Of a DNA stretch of 64,000 nt, positions 1 through 8,612 are shown piece after piece (positions within the stretch are counted from its first letter, which is position 1; each line of letters opens with the position of its first letter). Position numbers and translations under genes: made by a program. The DNA lies in NCBI GenBank assembly GCA_902801625.1, contig CADCJI010000015.1, positions 13,315-77,314 on the forward strand, read 5' to 3'. Source of the stretch: an uncultured Bacteroidia bacterium (GTDB lineage: Bacteria > Bacteroidota > Bacteroidia > Bacteroidales > F082). The notes below the pieces were generated by a model. The model saw nothing but the letters and a program-made list of their open reading frames with translations. It was not told the origin of the DNA and did no database searches.

Positions 1-37
1 TATTCCGTTTTAATCGATTATTTTGTTGTTTTATATC

Positions 38-46
38 GCAAAACTA
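38..46 (-). promoter_or_regulatory. -7 promoter box for a gene beyond the left edge
   Basis: The minus strand reads TAGTTTTGC, matching the Bacteroidota -7 consensus TAnnTTTGC seen upstream of many genes here. It points left, so it probably drives a minus-strand gene that starts outside the window. The remaining stretch to 224 is AT-rich and holds no gene I can support. Confidence 0.45.
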
Positions 47-224
47 CAATCTGAAATAAGCTTTGTCAAGCATTTTTTTCAACTATTTTTCGTCATACGA
101 GATAAGCTGTTGGATTTCAGTATGAAAAAAATGCATAGTATTTGAAAAACAAATCTATTAAAAACAATTATTTCCGTTTTAAATAAAATATTTCCGTCTC
201 ATTTCTATAATTGACAAAAGAAAA

Positions 225-248
225 CGTGGCGACGCATGCGCCGCCACG
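225..248 (-). terminator. Rho-independent terminator of the 293-1810 gene
   Basis: On the minus strand a GC-rich near-perfect hairpin (CGTGGCG arms around a GCATGC centre) is followed by TTTTCTTTT. It lies about 45 bases past the stop codon of the minus-strand T9SS gene, which fits an intrinsic terminator. Confidence 0.7.
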
Positions 249-292
249 ATCAATCAACTAAAACCAAATCATTATGAAAAAAAGCACTTACT

Positions 293-1810
293 CTATTCTT
301 TTATTATCTTTTCGTAGTAGTTCATTCCGTTTTTCATCGTGATGCGCAGCATGTATACCCCGGAGGGCATCGCTCCCATGTCGATGCTTTCCAGACCGTT
401 TGACTTGGTGCCGACCAAACGGCCTGCAAGGTCATACAGCTCAACGCTCTCGGGCTCGGAGCCGTCGTCGAAGCGGAGGGACAGGAGGTCTTTCACGGGG
501 TTGGGGTAGAGGGTGTAAGGCATTTCGCTGGCAGCCATTTCAGCTGTGTTGGTTGGGTCACCGTCGTTGATGAAATAAATATATAGCCGGCTATACGAGT
601 TATGCATGGATGCTACACTTACAGCAATGTTGCCATTCGGCAAAGTGGTCAGCGTATGTCCATAAGCAACGTCATTTGCCATAGGAGGTAGAACGACGTC
701 CCACACCACGTCTAGATTTCTGTTCAAGCGAACCACTCCAATGGAGGGGTAAATGTTATCAAAAGCATAGTAGGTGTGATAGATGGTGTTATCGTCAATC
801 ACTTGTGTATTGATAGGCCGGCTCCATCCGTATGGTGTGTGTTCAATCTTGGTAAAAGCTATGGGGTTGTGATACATGTCGTATTTGACCAACGAGCTGT
901 AAATGTTGTCATCGGGATAGCGGATCTGAGTGGCCAAGAGGTAAGTGCCGCTCAAAAATGATTTGGCAATGGGGGTGATGTGTTCTCCACCAGGCCAAGT
1001 TGAAGTGTTGACTCCTCCGGCATAGTTACAATAGGTGTTCTCTTCCAATTCGCTATATACCAAGGTGTCAGTAAGGTTGAAGTCTGCGTCGAAGATGTAA
1101 GCAATGAGGGGACGAGGTTGCTCCCCATAATCAATCCAGCCTCCCAATTTGTAGAAGCGTTCTGGCGATTCGGTGAACAAGCCAAAACTCTCATACCGTA
1201 AGGCACTGCCGGCAGGTGGATTGTAGTTGGGGTTAGGATTGTCGGGAAGGATTTCGGCGGTCTCAGTGGAGGCTATTAAGGTGCCGTCAAGACCGATGCG
1301 CGCAAAATGGTACACATCGTCAATCCAGTAGGTGACGATGAGATCGCCGACGGGAGAGATGATCATGTAATCCTGCATAAATTCCCTAGGATCAAAGCCG
1401 TTGAGGATGGACGTGGTGACAGTTCCAGTAATGTTGAGGTTGGCATCAATGAAAGTCATTGTAATGCTGAGCGTGCTGTCGGCATTGTCGATGATATAAT
1501 TTGGAAGAACAAAGGTGTCGGGTGTCCTTGGTATACCGAGAATTTCCCAAGCAGAATCAAAGGTCGTCGAATCAAGCAACTGACCTTCGGGGGAAACCTT
1601 GCATACGTGGAAAGCGGGATCTCCATAAATGGATGGGCTGAAGCAATAGATGCCGGACAGCACAGATCCATCGGAGCAGACCAAAAGGTCGTTGTACGAG
1701 AACATCTTGTTGCAATCGTAGCTGAATACGTTAGTGATTTCCTGTCCGTAACTCGTGATGCAGGCGGCCATCAGCAGGCCGGTGAGGAGGGTGTAAAATT
1801 TTGTCTTCAT
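293..1810 (-). CDS. Secreted protein with T9SS type A sorting domain
   Basis: This 505-residue protein is predicted to be exported by Sec and then by the type IX secretion system. Residues 1-22 form a signal peptide ending ITSYGQ. The last 75 residues form a type A C-terminal sorting domain: YPNPVKDLLSLRF, then VELYDLAGRLVG, then PSGVYMLRI and a basic KIIKE end. The central region resembles a beta-propeller-like reporter protein with repeated DGS/DGT turns, but I recognise no catalytic motif. Its overall plan (length, DGS turns, CTD wording) matches the protein at 60581-62155, so the two are probably distant paralogues. The function of the mature part is unknown. A terminator follows the gene, and a 30-bp palindrome and a family A repeat lie upstream. 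Confidence 0.85.
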   Translation of the reverse strand: MKTKFYTLLTGLLMAACITSYGQEITNVFSYDCNKMFSYNDLLVCSDGSVLSGIYCFSPSIYGDPAFHVCKVSPEGQLLDSTTFDSAWEILGIPRTPDTFVLPNYIIDNADSTLSITMTFIDANLNITGTVTTSILNGFDPREFMQDYMIISPVGDLIVTYWIDDVYHFARIGLDGTLIASTETAEILPDNPNPNYNPPAGSALRYESFGLFTESPERFYKLGGWIDYGEQPRPLIAYIFDADFNLTDTLVYSELEENTYCNYAGGVNTSTWPGGEHITPIAKSFLSGTYLLATQIRYPDDNIYSSLVKYDMYHNPIAFTKIEHTPYGWSRPINTQVIDDNTIYHTYYAFDNIYPSIGVVRLNRNLDVVWDVVLPPMANDVAYGHTLTTLPNGNIAVSVASMHNSYSRLYIYFINDGDPTNTAEMAASEMPYTLYPNPVKDLLSLRFDDGSEPESVELYDLAGRLVGTKSNGLESIDMGAMPSGVYMLRITMKNGMNYYEKIIKE

Positions 1811-2079
1811 AGCTTTAGTTTTTTGTGGGTGAATGATTCGGTTAAGTCTGTTTCATGTTATCAATTTGATGGCCTGATTGTCATACGGGATAAGTCGCTA
1901 TGTGTCAGCGAAGAAAAAATGTCATTATTATGGAAAAATTGTAATTTAAAATAGAAAATTCCATTTTAAAATGGAATTTTCTGCTTTAATAGTATAATTA
2001 AACTAGCTATTTGGACTGCTTCTTCCGTCTTCACTGAATGAGGCCTCGCAGTGACGCGAAGCGTAATTAAAATTAAGTA
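1811..2079. other. Intergenic region with a 30-bp perfect palindrome
   Basis: There is no supportable gene here. Positions 1953-1982 form a perfect AT-rich palindrome with arms AGAAAATTCCATTTT. Near 1889-1903 the motif GTCATACGGGATAAG appears, and 14 of its 15 bases recur at about 92-106 beyond the other end of the 293-1810 gene. A shared upstream regulatory motif is possible, but no recognisable -7 box was found next to it. Confidence 0.5.
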
Positions 2080-2208
2080 GATTCCCTTCGGGAATGGAAT
2101 TTTATCCTTTATTCATTTTTGCGGCGGCTTGTTATGTTTACGGTTCGTAAGCTTTTCATACCGCCGCAGGTTACAAAACAAATCGGCACTCCATTCCCGT
2201 AGGGAATC
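2080..2208. repeat. Family A nested palindromic element, copy 1
   Basis: The left terminus GATTCCCTTCGGGAATGG (2080-2097) is itself a hairpin. Its inverted partner is CCATTCCCGTAGGGAATC (2191-2208). The inner arms are GCGGCGG at 2121 and CCGCCGC at 2161. The loop carries a small TTACG/CGTAA hairpin. The right edge overlaps the stop codon of the M16 peptidase gene (minus strand TAG-ATTCCC). Confidence 0.85.
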
Positions 2209-3443
2209 TATACTCCTTCAAAGATAATCTGGCTCAATTGTTTCTTGTCGAAGACCTGGTTGGCCACTTCAAGGATATCTTCTGCCGTCACGGCCTCCAC
2301 CTTTTGGATAATGTCGTCCATGTATTCGATGGGCTCGCCCATGATGAGCGAGCGGGTGACGCTCAGCAATTCGTTCATGCCGCTCTCATAGCTCAAGGCG
2401 ACTTGTCCGATGAGTTGCTGCTTGGCATGATGCAGTTGCAAAGTGCCCATCTTTTGTGTGCATAATTTATCCAATTCTTTGTGTACTAATTCTATGGCTT
2501 TATCCAATGAGTCGGGGTCGACACCCATGTAGACATTAATGAGACCGACATCGGAATAGGCGGTGTATTGCGACTCGATGCTGTAGGCAAAACCATATTT
2601 CTCGCGGATATTCAAGCCAAGGCGTGAACTCATGGCGGGTCCTCCAAGCACATTATTGAGCATCACGACAGGCATCTTCAGAAGACTGCAAAACTCGGGT
2701 GCGATACCGCCTATAATGCAGTGGCTCAGATGGTTGTTGCGCTTATCGGAACGATTCTCAGGTGTGTAGCCTTTGAAGATTTCGCGCTTCCTATTAATTA
2801 TATGTGCGGGTTGGTCACCGAAATAGGTCATGGCCATTTTCACGAACTCCTTGAAGCTGATGTCGCCGATGCTGGCCAATATCATCTGGTCGGTACTGTA
2901 GTTGTGCGCCATGAAATCGAGGATGTCCTGACGATGAAATCCTTTTACCAATTCCGTGGTACCCAGAATGTTGCGCGCCAATGAATGCCCTTTAAAGACC
3001 ATCTCCTCAAACAAGTCGTAAATCTCATCTGAGGGAGAGTCGAGATAGGAGTTGATTTCGTCCAAGATGACTTCCTTTTCCTTGGCCAGCTCGTTTTCGG
3101 GGAAGGTGGAACGGAAGGCGATGTCGGCGAAAAGGTCAAGACTGCGCTTATAGTGTTGCTTGAGGAAGGTGGCTTGGATGCAGGTCTCTTCCTTGGTGGT
3201 GAAGGCGTTGAGGTCGCCGCCCACATTGTCGAGGCAACTCAGGATGTGATAAGCCTTGCGGTTTTGCGTGCCTTTGAAGATGGTGTGCTCCACGAAGTGG
3301 GCAAGGCCGTTCTCATGGGCCAACTCATCGCGGGTGCCGGTTTCCACCATCAGCACCAAGTGGGCGATTTCGCCTTGTTTTTCCTTATGTATCAGCCGAA
3401 TACCGTTGGGAAGGACGGTTTCGGTGTATTTGTTTTCCTGCAT
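2208..3443 (-). CDS. M16 family zinc peptidase (insulinase/processing-peptidase type)
   Basis: This protein of about 411 residues belongs to peptidase family M16. It has the inverted zinc motif HFVEH near residues 49-53 (zinc-binding His residues and catalytic Glu) and a downstream acidic segment, EKEVILDEINSY, that supplies the third zinc ligand in this family. The length fits single-unit bacterial M16 processing proteases such as the YmxG/PepR type. No signal peptide is evident, so it is probably cytoplasmic. The open frame extends to a GTG at 3446, but the ATG at 3443 is the better start because it lies 18 bases from the -7 box at 3461-3469. It diverges from the subtilisin gene, and its stop codon is part of repeat copy A1. 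Confidence 0.88.
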   Translation of the reverse strand: MQENKYTETVLPNGIRLIHKEKQGEIAHLVLMVETGTRDELAHENGLAHFVEHTIFKGTQNRKAYHILSCLDNVGGDLNAFTTKEETCIQATFLKQHYKRSLDLFADIAFRSTFPENELAKEKEVILDEINSYLDSPSDEIYDLFEEMVFKGHSLARNILGTTELVKGFHRQDILDFMAHNYSTDQMILASIGDISFKEFVKMAMTYFGDQPAHIINRKREIFKGYTPENRSDKRNNHLSHCIIGGIAPEFCSLLKMPVVMLNNVLGGPAMSSRLGLNIREKYGFAYSIESQYTAYSDVGLINVYMGVDPDSLDKAIELVHKELDKLCTQKMGTLQLHHAKQQLIGQVALSYESGMNELLSVTRSLIMGEPIEYMDDIIQKVEAVTAEDILEVANQVFDKKQLSQIIFEGV

Positions 3444-3460
3444 CACTTAAAAATTGGGCT

Positions 3461-3469
3461 GCAAAGATA
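3461..3469 (-). promoter_or_regulatory. -7 box of the M16 peptidase gene
   Basis: TATCTTTGC on the minus strand, 18 bases upstream of the ATG at 3443. It is paired back-to-back with the plus-strand box at 3490. Confidence 0.65.
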
Positions 3470-3489
3470 CGACAATAAGAAAACATTTC

Positions 3490-3498
3490 TAACTTTGC
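3490..3498 (+). promoter_or_regulatory. -7 box of the subtilisin gene
   Basis: TAACTTTGC, 21 bases before the ATG at 3519. With the box at 3461 it forms a compact divergent promoter. Confidence 0.65.
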
Positions 3499-3518
3499 GG
3501 CTTTAAAATCAATTCAAT

Positions 3519-6500
3519 ATGAAAAAACTACTATTCCTATTTTTTGCGATGCTGCTCTGTGTGAGCGGCTTCGCACAAGCTGTCATTGATCCTGTGTTGG
3601 GCGAAGAGATGAATCGCCGCAACGATGCCGAACAAATCAAGGTTATTGTGATTATGAAATCGCAATATGACCGTACACAGTTGAATCGCCGTGCCGATTA
3701 TTTCGTTACCCGAGCCGAGCGCCGAGAGTTTGTGGTCAACGAGCTGAAGGATTTCGCTGCTGCTTCGCAGTATGACCTTCACCGTTCGCTCGCGGAAATG
3801 GAACGCAACGGCTTGGTGACAGAACCCAACGTTTTGTGGATGGCGAATGCCTTGTATTTCGATGCCACAAAAGCGGCCATTCAAGACCTCGCTCGTCGCA
3901 ACGACATTGAAATCATCGGTTTTGCTATGGAGCATAACTGGATTCCTGATGGTGAAGAACCTCAACCAGCTTCTGCTACGCGCGAAATCACTCAAAATAT
4001 CATCAAGGTGGGTGCCGATCAAGTGTGGGAACTGGGCTATACGGGCGAAGGTGTTGTAGTCGCTGTCATCGATACGGGTGTCAACTACAACCATGTCGAC
4101 TTGGCCGACCACCTTTGGGAAGGCGGACCCGACTTCCCAAATCATGGTTACGATGTGTTTAACCACGATAACGACCCCATGGACGACCAAGGCCATGGCT
4201 CGCATTGTGCAGGCACGGTGTGTGGCGATGGCTCGGGCCCTTCTCAAACAGGTATGGCTCCTGATGCTACGCTGATGTGTGTCAAGTGTTTGGGTAGTGA
4301 TGGTAATGGTGGTGCCCAAAGTATCTCCGCTGGCATTCAATGGGCCGTTGAGCATGGCTGCGATATGTTCAGCATGTCTTTAGGGATACCGAATTCGAGT
4401 GTTTCCGAACGCACTTTGTTGCGTAACACCTGTGTGGCCGCATTGGACGCCGGTGTGGTGGCTGCCATTGCAGCCGGCAATGAAGGCGACAGCCAAGGCC
4501 AGTATCCTATTCCGAACAATGTGCGTGTTCCAGGCAGTTGCCCTCCTCCTTATATGGACGATATTCAAGGCGAGAATCCTGGTGATTTGAGTTGCTCGGT
4601 GTGCATAGGCGCCGTTGATTACAATGATGCAGCTGCCTATTTCACCTCGCATGGCCCTGTCACCTGGACGAACACTACCTTTGCTGACTATCCTTACAAC
4701 CCCGGCATTGGACTTATCCGACCTGATGTTTGCGCCCCAGGTGTCAATATCAAATCGATAGATTATTCCACCAATAGTGGCTACACTGACATGAGCGGCA
4801 CTTCGATGGCAACGCCCTGTGCCGCTGGTTGCATGGCCTTGATGCTGAGCAAAGACATCAACCTGATGCCTGCGGATGTGTGCCGTATCCTCGAAGAGAC
4901 GGCTGTTCCGTTGACTTCGGGTAAGAGCAATATCTATGGTTTTGGTCGTATCAATGTTTTGGCCGCTGTCGAAGCCATTCAACTGGGCGCCATCAAGTAT
5001 AACGCCTTCGAAATCAACGACCCCTCTGGAAATAACAACCATAAACTCAATCCAGGTGAATCCGTCACCATGTCTCTTACCCTCGATAATGTGAGCGATG
5101 AAGCCGTGAACAATGTCACTGTCGTTCTCTCTACCGACAATCCGAATGTCACCATCACTGACAACGAAGTCCAGTTCCCGAACTTCGCTGCCAACCAAAC
5201 GCTTACGGTTGAGAATGCCTTTGCTTTCTCGGTCAACGATCAAGTGGTGGCCAAGCAAAAGATAAAATTTAACGCAGAGGTGATGGTCAATGGTGAGCCG
5301 TTGTCACGGTTTAACATTAATGTCATGGTTTATGGCAACTTGCTTCAATTTGGTACTTTTGCAGTGTTGAACGACGACAACAATGATGGTCTTCTCAATC
5401 CTGGCGAGACCGCTGACCTCCGCATCATCATCGACAATACTGGCAACGAGTTGGCACAGATGGTTGTGGGTACCCTTTCTAGTGATTATGACTATATCTC
5501 CATCAATGAAGGAGAAAAAAGTTTCAGCTCGATTGGCGCAAATCTGATGGGCTATGCCGATTTCAGTGTCACCCTCGACGCTGACACTCCAGAAGGTTTT
5601 GTTATCCCACTCAACCTAACTCTTGTGGATGCTAATGGAAGCGTTACAGAGTTGACTTTCGATTATAAGAACTCATGTAATGTCATTTTCAGTTTGCATG
5701 CTTATTTCGGTTTTGGGTGGCATGGCAACTCTTTGAGTGTGAGCTATTCCGATGGCACACCTTCAGAACAAATGGCTATCAACAACGGTTCTTCGGCCAC
5801 CTATACCCGTGAACTGAATTCGGGATCAACCATCACGCTGACCTGGAATAACGGCCAGTGGCCTCAAGATTGCAGTTTCGAAGTGACCTACGACGACGGC
5901 ACGGTCATTTTCCAGAATAGCGGTGGCTTTAGTGGCTCGCGCACCTTCACCATCAATTGTGCAGGTGGTAGCGGCACTGCGGAATTCTGCGCCCCGATTC
6001 GCAACTTGACCTATGATGCGGATGTGAATGCTGTGGTGTTGACTTGGGAAGCACCGCAAAATGGTAATCCATCGGAGTACGAAATCTATCGCGAAACCGA
6101 GTTGCTCGGGACCACTACGGCATTGACTTATACGGATAATTCTGTCGAAGAAGGAGTGTATAATTACTGCGTTTATGCTGTCTATAGCAGCTGCCAAAGC
6201 GAGTTTGTATGCGCTGAAGTGGAGGTGTCGCACTGCGGTTCTTTGCAGAATCTTGATTATACTTTGAACGATGACTTGTTGCTCACTCTTACATGGGAAG
6301 CTCCCGAAGACCCGACAGGACTGGTTGAATATCAGGTTTATTTGGATGGTGAACAACTAGCATCTACCAACGAGTTGACCTACGCTTTCACCATTACTGA
6401 AGGCGAGCATGACATCGCTGTGAATGCGGTCTTCGAAAGTTGTGAGAAGGATGAACATGTGGCGGTTTGTGTTGTGGGTGCTGTGGAGAATCTAAGCTAT

Positions 6501-7685
6501 ACAAAAGAAGGACACAATGTCATCTTGAATTGGGATCCTATGGAAGGGATGAACCAATACGAAGTATACGTCAATGGAGATTTGGCGGCCACAGTCGAGT
6601 CGACGGCCTACGCTTTCGACGTGGAAGCTAGTCTGACCACCGTAATGGTGAAAGCGGTTGCTGAAAACTGCTATGTGCTGGGCGCAAGTGTTGAGATTTG
6701 TTTCGCCGAAGCAGTGACGGGTTTGAAATTTGTTTCCAATGGTGTCAATAATCGCTTCTATTGGCAGTGGAACAATCCGGCAGATGTGGAGCGTTTTAAT
6801 GTGGTATACAATGGTAATGTTTTAGAGCTGCTGCCTTCTCCGAGTGGCTCTACCAGTCTTCTTATGACGGATATGCTTATTGGCGAGAATACGATTTGCG
6901 TCACAGCGCAGTCCGTCTATGGCTGTGATGCCGAAACGGTTTGCCTCTCCCAAAACATCTGTGCCTCCGTCGACAGTTTGGATTATCACTTCAATGGCGA
7001 TTTGGTTACAGTGACATGGTTTGGTGATGCTGATGCCTATGAAGTCGTCGTGGATGGCGCCGAACCTGTAATTGTGGAGACCAATACCTTTATGGACACA
7101 TTAATGGGCAGCCTCACCGTTCAAGTTATGCCTGTCCATGAAGACTGCTTGTCGCTTATTGCCTCCTGCTTTATCGAGAGCGTTTACAACATTGCTCCTG
7201 AAATTCGTATCACCGATGTTCACGATGGCTATATCTCGATGGCTTGGACCGAGGTTGACTATCCTTGGGCCTCAGCCATTGCCTACAACCTCTACCGCGA
7301 TGGCGAGTTGATTGCTGAGAACCTGACGGAAACGAGCTATAGTGACATGGAGATGGCCATCAATGCGCAGCACTGCTATGCTGTTCAGTCGGTGTTTGAG
7401 AAAGGCGTTTCCGACAAGTCGGGTGAGGTTTGCGCCAACTATTTTGCAGGCGTTGGTGAGAACGACAGCAAGGTCAGCATCTTCCCCAACCCAACTTCCG
7501 ACCAGGTGACCATCGAATGTGTCGGAATGAAGCTGATTGAGGTTTATTCCCTTGAGGGTAAGCTGGTGCAACGTATCCAACCGGAGGGTGATACCTATCA
7601 GCTGGTTGGTCTTGAAAGCGGTGTCTACACGCTTCGCATCCGCAAGGGCGATGAGACCTTTGTTCGCCGTGTGGTGAAGATGTAA
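3519..7685 (+). CDS. T9SS-sorted subtilisin-like (S8) serine protease with tandem Fn3-like domains
   Basis: This 1388-residue secreted protease has a signal peptide (residues 1-20, ending GFAQA) and a propeptide of roughly 140 residues. The S8 catalytic triad is visible: Asp185 in VAVIDTGVNYNHVDL, His226 in GHGSHCAGT and Ser429 in SGTSMATPCAAG. After it come two CARDB-like beta-sandwich segments, each with LNPGE(S/T), and from about residue 820 a run of fibronectin III-like repeats. Each repeat begins with a Cys-containing strand (FCAPIRNLTY, HCGSLQNLDY, CVVGAVENLSY, ICFAEAVTGLKF, NICASVDSLDY). The end is a type A sorting domain (SIFPNPTSDQVTIE to VRRVVKM). It is probably displayed on or released from the cell surface; its substrate is unknown. 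It has its own promoter and a downstream terminator. Confidence 0.92.
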   Translation: MKKLLFLFFAMLLCVSGFAQAVIDPVLGEEMNRRNDAEQIKVIVIMKSQYDRTQLNRRADYFVTRAERREFVVNELKDFAAASQYDLHRSLAEMERNGLVTEPNVLWMANALYFDATKAAIQDLARRNDIEIIGFAMEHNWIPDGEEPQPASATREITQNIIKVGADQVWELGYTGEGVVVAVIDTGVNYNHVDLADHLWEGGPDFPNHGYDVFNHDNDPMDDQGHGSHCAGTVCGDGSGPSQTGMAPDATLMCVKCLGSDGNGGAQSISAGIQWAVEHGCDMFSMSLGIPNSSVSERTLLRNTCVAALDAGVVAAIAAGNEGDSQGQYPIPNNVRVPGSCPPPYMDDIQGENPGDLSCSVCIGAVDYNDAAAYFTSHGPVTWTNTTFADYPYNPGIGLIRPDVCAPGVNIKSIDYSTNSGYTDMSGTSMATPCAAGCMALMLSKDINLMPADVCRILEETAVPLTSGKSNIYGFGRINVLAAVEAIQLGAIKYNAFEINDPSGNNNHKLNPGESVTMSLTLDNVSDEAVNNVTVVLSTDNPNVTITDNEVQFPNFAANQTLTVENAFAFSVNDQVVAKQKIKFNAEVMVNGEPLSRFNINVMVYGNLLQFGTFAVLNDDNNDGLLNPGETADLRIIIDNTGNELAQMVVGTLSSDYDYISINEGEKSFSSIGANLMGYADFSVTLDADTPEGFVIPLNLTLVDANGSVTELTFDYKNSCNVIFSLHAYFGFGWHGNSLSVSYSDGTPSEQMAINNGSSATYTRELNSGSTITLTWNNGQWPQDCSFEVTYDDGTVIFQNSGGFSGSRTFTINCAGGSGTAEFCAPIRNLTYDADVNAVVLTWEAPQNGNPSEYEIYRETELLGTTTALTYTDNSVEEGVYNYCVYAVYSSCQSEFVCAEVEVSHCGSLQNLDYTLNDDLLLTLTWEAPEDPTGLVEYQVYLDGEQLASTNELTYAFTITEGEHDIAVNAVFESCEKDEHVAVCVVGAVENLSYTKEGHNVILNWDPMEGMNQYEVYVNGDLAATVESTAYAFDVEASLTTVMVKAVAENCYVLGASVEICFAEAVTGLKFVSNGVNNRFYWQWNNPADVERFNVVYNGNVLELLPSPSGSTSLLMTDMLIGENTICVTAQSVYGCDAETVCLSQNICASVDSLDYHFNGDLVTVTWFGDADAYEVVVDGAEPVIVETNTFMDTLMGSLTVQVMPVHEDCLSLIASCFIESVYNIAPEIRITDVHDGYISMAWTEVDYPWASAIAYNLYRDGELIAENLTETSYSDMEMAINAQHCYAVQSVFEKGVSDKSGEVCANYFAGVGENDSKVSIFPNPTSDQVTIECVGMKLIEVYSLEGKLVQRIQPEGDTYQLVGLESGVYTLRIRKGDETFVRRVVKM

Positions 7686-7708
7686 CGACGTTTTTGGATT
7701 GAAAATCA

Positions 7709-7738
7709 AGGTCGCTTCGCATGAAGTGGCCTTTTTTC
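7709..7738 (+). terminator. Probable intrinsic terminator after the subtilisin gene
   Basis: An imperfect hairpin (AAGGTCGCTTC / GAAGTGGCCTT with GU pairs) is followed by TTTTTTCTTATTTTT. Confidence 0.55.
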
Positions 7739-7739
7739 T

Positions 7740-7748
7740 TATTTTTGC
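7740..7748 (+). promoter_or_regulatory. -7 box for the outer-membrane protein/waaA operon
   Basis: TATTTTTGC, 52 bases before the ATG at 7800. Confidence 0.5.
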
Positions 7749-7799
7749 AAATTCAATACTAAAGCAAGTCTTATTTCGTTAATCTGAAAAAAGGTAAGC

Positions 7800-8609
7800 A
7801 TGCGCAAGTTTTTTATACCCTTATTCCTGCTTTTTGGCATTTCGCTCTCGGCGCAGATGCCTAAAGACATCATGAAAGACCCCATCCCCGTGGCCATGTT
7901 TCAGGCGACGTACGCTTTTCATGTCCCAGGTTTCGACACAAAGGTTTTGTATGGCGTTAGCCACGATGTAGGTGGCGGCTTTTGCTTTAAGACCGAGTCC
8001 AATTGGCTGCTCACGCTTAACGGTAACTACATCTACGGCCCCAAGGTGAAAGGAGACCGTGTGGAAATACTTGGTGAGGCTATTACCACGGATGCGGGTG
8101 AAGTCATAGGCAGTGCGGGTAGTTTCGCGCTTTTGGAACTCAACCAACGTGGCTTCCATTTTCAAGGCGAGGTAGGTAAGCTGTTTTCTTATGGTCCCAA
8201 TCCCAACAGTGGCTTTTTCGTGCAAGGCGGTCTCGGCTATCTGTGTAACCGCATCCGCATCGACTATCAGCAGTCCTTGCTCAACGTGCCTTTGCCAGTC
8301 GACAAGGACTATCGCTTTGGCTACGACCGCATGCGCGGAGGTATGGCAGCGCATCTTGAGGCGGGTTATCTGCTGCTCAACGATACCCGTCTGCTCAATT
8401 TGTCGGTTGCCCTTGAGGTGACTTACGCCCGTACTCGTGACCTCCGCGACTACGACTTTCGCGTGTTCACCAACCCAGAGACAGGTCTGATGGAGCCTGT
8501 GGGCTACACCGACCCAAACAAACGCTACAACGACTTCTATTACGGCATCCGCGTCACTTGGAGCATCCCGACCTACGAACGCAAGCCGCAGGATTTCTAT
8601 TATAATTAA
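7800..8609 (+). CDS. Predicted outer-membrane beta-barrel protein
   Basis: This 269-residue protein has an N-terminal signal peptide (MRKFFIPLFLLFGISLSAQ). Many alternating aromatic/hydrophobic strands end in Y/F/W, and the C-terminal region is typical of small Bacteroidota porin-like barrels (GIRVTWSIPTYERKPQDFYYN). I do not recognise a named family. The next gene, waaA, begins three bases after the stop codon, so the two are co-transcribed. The pairing with a lipid A-Kdo enzyme hints at an envelope role, which is inference only. Confidence 0.7.
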   Translation: MRKFFIPLFLLFGISLSAQMPKDIMKDPIPVAMFQATYAFHVPGFDTKVLYGVSHDVGGGFCFKTESNWLLTLNGNYIYGPKVKGDRVEILGEAITTDAGEVIGSAGSFALLELNQRGFHFQGEVGKLFSYGPNPNSGFFVQGGLGYLCNRIRIDYQQSLLNVPLPVDKDYRFGYDRMRGGMAAHLEAGYLLLNDTRLLNLSVALEVTYARTRDLRDYDFRVFTNPETGLMEPVGYTDPNKRYNDFYYGIRVTWSIPTYERKPQDFYYN

Positions 8610-8612
8610 TAG

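Noticed and set aside
274-342. Plus-strand ATG followed by a signal-peptide-like MKKSTYSILLLSF
   Set aside because: Only 22 codons before a stop and mostly opposite the 3' end of the 293-1810 gene. It could be a relic of a gene start, but this cannot be supported.
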